Below are positions 62,050 to 64,000 of a DNA stretch of 64,000 nucleotides, in pieces. The first letter of the stretch is position 1. Each line of letters starts with the position of its first letter. The notes beneath the pieces are model-generated. The model saw only the letters and a list, made by a program, of their open reading frames with translations. It was not told where the DNA came from and made no database searches. Origin of the DNA: Bacteroidales bacterium (lineage in GTDB: Bacteria; Bacteroidota; Bacteroidia; Bacteroidales; Prolixibacteraceae). A program made the position numbers and the translations under genes. The stretch lies in NCBI GenBank assembly GCA_012729335.1, contig JAAYDJ010000010.1, forward strand, positions 45,976-109,975, given 5' to 3'.

Positions 62050-62187
62050 GTCTGGAATCCTGAGTCTGGAGTCTGGAATCTGGAGTCTGGAATCCTGAGT
62101 CTGGAATCTGGAATCTGGAGTCTTGAGTCTGGAATCCTGAATCTTGAGTCTGGAATCTGGAGTCTTGAGTCTTGAGGCTGGAATCCA
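62041..62187. repeat. heptanucleotide tandem repeat, 21 units, overlapping the upstream stop codon
   Basis: Twenty-one consecutive 7-bp units of the form GARTCYK, mainly GAGTCTG and GAATCTG, with GAATCCT, GAGTCTT and two diverged units at the far end. The first unit (GAATCCT) contains the last Glu and Ser codons of the UroD-like gene and, with the next base, its TGA stop. Confidence 0.92.
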
Positions 62188-62243
62188 ATTTGTTCCGCGG
62201 AATCCGCAATCTGCCGCTTACCTCCCCCTCCACCTTAATCGGG

Positions 62244-63752
62244 TCAGGGCAGGAATATTTTCAATGCCTCCCTTCTTGCGGAGGTACCCAGGCTCAGTAT
62301 ATAGATTCCGGAAGGAATGGTGCTGCGGTCAATTCTGGCATGTGAGCGCGCTGCTCCGGAAGTGTGGATCTGAGACTGCCACAATTGTGCCCCTTGAAGA
62401 GAGACCAGGGAAGCGTAGATCAGGGCGTGATGGTTTGAATTGAAACTGACATCTGCAAAGGACCGGTCTGCTTTCAGGAGTTTAATGTCATAAACACTTC
62501 TCAGGCTGAGAGGCGTCAGTTCCGCATGGGTGGCCATATTCCATTCAAAGCAACCCAAGTCGGGTTTTGGACCGAAAAACGGCAATCCGACATCGACGCC
62601 GGCATCCAGCAGGTCACTTCCGGCAGCCAGCTTCATGAAAGGGAGTTCCGGCAAGCTGCCGTCGGTTTTCCTGGGGCCTGAAACCCCGGTAGTGTCCAGG
62701 CTTACAAAATCAGCAGCTGTGACCGTTACGCCTCCATTCCAGCTGTTGGCTTCCTGGATGACAAAACTCCCCAGGCTGATCTTATTGCCCTGGGCTGCCA
62801 GGCTGTTCTTCACCACCGCCTGTTCTCCGGCCGGAAGCACGGCAGGGATGCTGAAATCGTTGCCCTTGTTGCGAAAGGCTGTACCATTGAAAATGGTCAT
62901 GGATCCTTTGTTGTTGTTCTGGTCGAAGCCTTTTGATTTATTGTCAAATGCCAGGCAGTTTTTGACGATAAAGTGGTGTTTTAATGTTTTATCATCACTG
63001 CCCCCCATTTTGAATCCATTCCCATTGGCCTGGGATCCGGGGTCGCTTCCATCCTTCAGGTAACCGTTCCTCCAGGTCCAGCAATTCTCCAAAATGGTCG
63101 AGGCATTATTGCCGTTCCTCAGGTAACCGTCCCATCCGTCATCGCAATTCTGCCAGGCCCGGCACCCATAGAAATAGTTGTTGGTGCCCACGTCCATTTT
63201 TGGAGCAAACCCATCGGCATCGCCATAGTCCGGAGGATCAGCGTTATACCATGAATCGCAGTTGATAATCTGGTTGTCATGGGCCCCAGCACCCAGTTGC
63301 AACCCTGTGTCTTCGTTTTCCGAAAATCTGCAGTTCTCAATCAGGTTATATGCTCCTCCTGATATGATCATGCCATTGTCGCCAGCCCTGGTGATGGCGA
63401 GGCCCCTGATGACCCAGTGGTTGCCGGTCAGCGTGATCCCCCTTTTCCCGGAGGCTGTTCCCGAAAAATCGAATACGGGTGATTCCCCCGGCCATGCCAG
63501 GAGATGGATTTTCTTCTCCGGCGTTCCGCTTTTAGTGATACTGAGGGTCGAAGAGATGGTGTAGGTTCCTCCCCGCACCAGGATGGTGTCGCCGGCGACC
63601 ACTTTGGCGATGGCCTTGTCGGGCATGCGCAGGGGAGTGTCAGGTGAGGTGCCATTGTGAGCGTCAGAACCGCTGGGCGAAAGGTAATAGACCGTTCCGG
63701 CTGATGCTTTCAACAACGACACGAGCAGAAGTAAAAGGATGGTTCTTTTCAT
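62244..63752 (-). CDS. secreted PL9-like pectate lyase (parallel beta-helix) with C-terminal sorting domain
   Basis: The 502-residue product has a signal peptide (KRTILLLLLVSLLKASAG), then a right-handed parallel beta-helix beginning YYLSPSGSDAHNGTSPDTPL. The block DGFAPKMDVGTNNYFYGCRAWQNCDDGWDGY (about 188-218) matches the Ca2+/catalytic region of family 9 polysaccharide lyases. The final 75 residues look like a T9SS-type sorting domain (IPSGIYILSLG), though the usual YPNP is missing. It likely cleaves pectin-type polygalacturonate outside the cell. The ATG at 63752 is chosen over an in-frame start at 63884 because the signal peptide starts there. Confidence 0.88.
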   Translation of the reverse strand: MKRTILLLLLVSLLKASAGTVYYLSPSGSDAHNGTSPDTPLRMPDKAIAKVVAGDTILVRGGTYTISSTLSITKSGTPEKKIHLLAWPGESPVFDFSGTASGKRGITLTGNHWVIRGLAITRAGDNGMIISGGAYNLIENCRFSENEDTGLQLGAGAHDNQIINCDSWYNADPPDYGDADGFAPKMDVGTNNYFYGCRAWQNCDDGWDGYLRNGNNASTILENCWTWRNGYLKDGSDPGSQANGNGFKMGGSDDKTLKHHFIVKNCLAFDNKSKGFDQNNNKGSMTIFNGTAFRNKGNDFSIPAVLPAGEQAVVKNSLAAQGNKISLGSFVIQEANSWNGGVTVTAADFVSLDTTGVSGPRKTDGSLPELPFMKLAAGSDLLDAGVDVGLPFFGPKPDLGCFEWNMATHAELTPLSLRSVYDIKLLKADRSFADVSFNSNHHALIYASLVSLQGAQLWQSQIHTSGAARSHARIDRSTIPSGIYILSLGTSARREALKIFLP

Positions 63753-63770
63753 CAAATCAGGATACAGGCG

Positions 63771-63778
63771 CAAAGTTA
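63771..63778 (-). promoter_or_regulatory. putative -7 box for the PL9-like gene
   Basis: On the minus strand TAACTTTG matches TAnnTTTG, 18 nt before the ATG. The 43-bp repeats begin 18 nt further upstream. Confidence 0.5.
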
Positions 63779-63796
63779 AGATTATTTTGCACCTCC

Positions 63797-63925
63797 ATCC
63801 GTCAGTAGACCAGCTCTGCTTCGTTTTGCCACGGAGTTCATCCGTCAGTAGACCGGCTCTGCTTCGTTCCGCCCCGGAGTTCATCCGTCAGTGGACCGGC
63901 TCTGCTTCGTTCCGCCACGGAGTTC
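63797..63925. repeat. 43-bp tandem repeat, three units plus a partial fourth
   Basis: Three successive 43-bp units start at 63797, 63840 and 63883, each beginning ATCCGTCAGT and containing CTCTGCTTCGTT; a diverged partial fourth begins at 63926. They lie upstream of the PL9-like gene's promoter. Confidence 0.88.
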
Positions 63926-63957
63926 ATCCGCCAGGTGACGGACTCCACACTTCTCTG

Positions 63958-64000
63958 CCTTAACCTCAGCCTCAGCCCTGACCTCAGGCTAACCTCAGCC
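63958..64000. repeat. short CCTCAGCC-type repeats at the window edge
   Basis: Imperfect 8-9-bp repeats (ACCTCAGCC, CTCAGCCCTG, ACCTCAGGC) run to the end of the window and may continue beyond it. On the opposite strand they resemble the AGGT-rich hexamers at 59706-59796. Confidence 0.6.

Noticed and set aside
62041..62187. Heptamer array considered as a CRISPR or mobile-element remnant
   Set aside because: Period is 7 bp with no spacers and no associated genes; it is a simple tandem repeat.
63797..63925. 43-bp repeats considered as a CRISPR array
   Set aside because: The units abut directly without spacers, and no cas genes occur in the window.

Overview
The window comes from a Bacteroidota chromosome, most likely a fermentative, anaerobic Bacteroidales/Marinilabiliales-type organism. 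Three observations support this. Several start regions carry the Bacteroidota -7 box TAnnTTTG, a few with a TTG/TTTG about 18-20 nt upstream. Exported glycosidases end in type IX secretion (T9SS) sorting domains. The gene order rseC-like/rnfBCDGEA and the sodium-pumping methylmalonyl-CoA decarboxylase cluster are typical of the phylum. No rRNA, tRNA, CRISPR array, transposase, integrase or phage gene was seen.

Layout. 1-10.4 kb: end of an endonuclease/exonuclease/phosphatase gene, uvrB, smpB, dinB divergent from a LexA-like HTH-S24 repressor with a palindromic operator, an ECF sigma / anti-sigma-like / DUF4097-like surface protein operon, a glycosyltransferase and a thioredoxin-like protein. 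10.5-20.7 kb: rseC-like gene plus the full Rnf ion-pumping complex, a penicillin-binding protein 1A-type enzyme, a CLC chloride channel with CBS domains and a small membrane protein. 20.8-36 kb: glyA with a hairpin-rich leader, a HAD phosphatase, a GH5 glycosidase, gamma-glutamyltransferase, an AddB-like PD-(D/E)XK nuclease, alanine dehydrogenase, an aminotransferase, two small unknown proteins, a CNNM/CBS membrane protein and a CaCA antiporter. 36-43.3 kb: a CDF cation exporter, a CoA-transferase, then epimerase, carboxyltransferase, a lamin-tail/OadG fusion, biotin carrier and beta subunit of a sodium-pumping decarboxylase, closed by an 18-bp terminator stem. 43.3-54.2 kb, minus strand: a FemAB-like gene followed by two very large unrecognised genes (1678 and 1511 aa). 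54.4-64 kb: a 2-hydroxyacid dehydrogenase, an amidase-like protein with a golvesin-like insertion, a NodB-like deacetylase, rsgA, a UroD-like protein and a PL9-like pectate lyase.

How the genes work together. Rnf links ferredoxin/NADH redox to ion pumping. The methylmalonyl-CoA decarboxylase makes a sodium gradient while producing propionyl-CoA. A CoA-transferase could recycle CoA. A CaCA antiporter and a CDF exporter use ion gradients. Alanine dehydrogenase, an aminotransferase, gamma-glutamyltransferase and glyA point to amino-acid use. GH5 and PL9 proteins point to plant-polysaccharide degradation.

Most novel material. The 1678/1511-aa gene pair (43274-52879) is the best candidate for an undescribed system: the upstream protein has a canonical twin-arginine motif, a Pro/Gln-rich linker and a coiled coil; the downstream protein has no visible export signal. 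A second theme is simple tandem repeats (7, 8, 14, 24 and 43 bp) at gene ends and starts. Two of them incorporate the stop codon of the preceding gene and one supplies alternative in-frame start codons.
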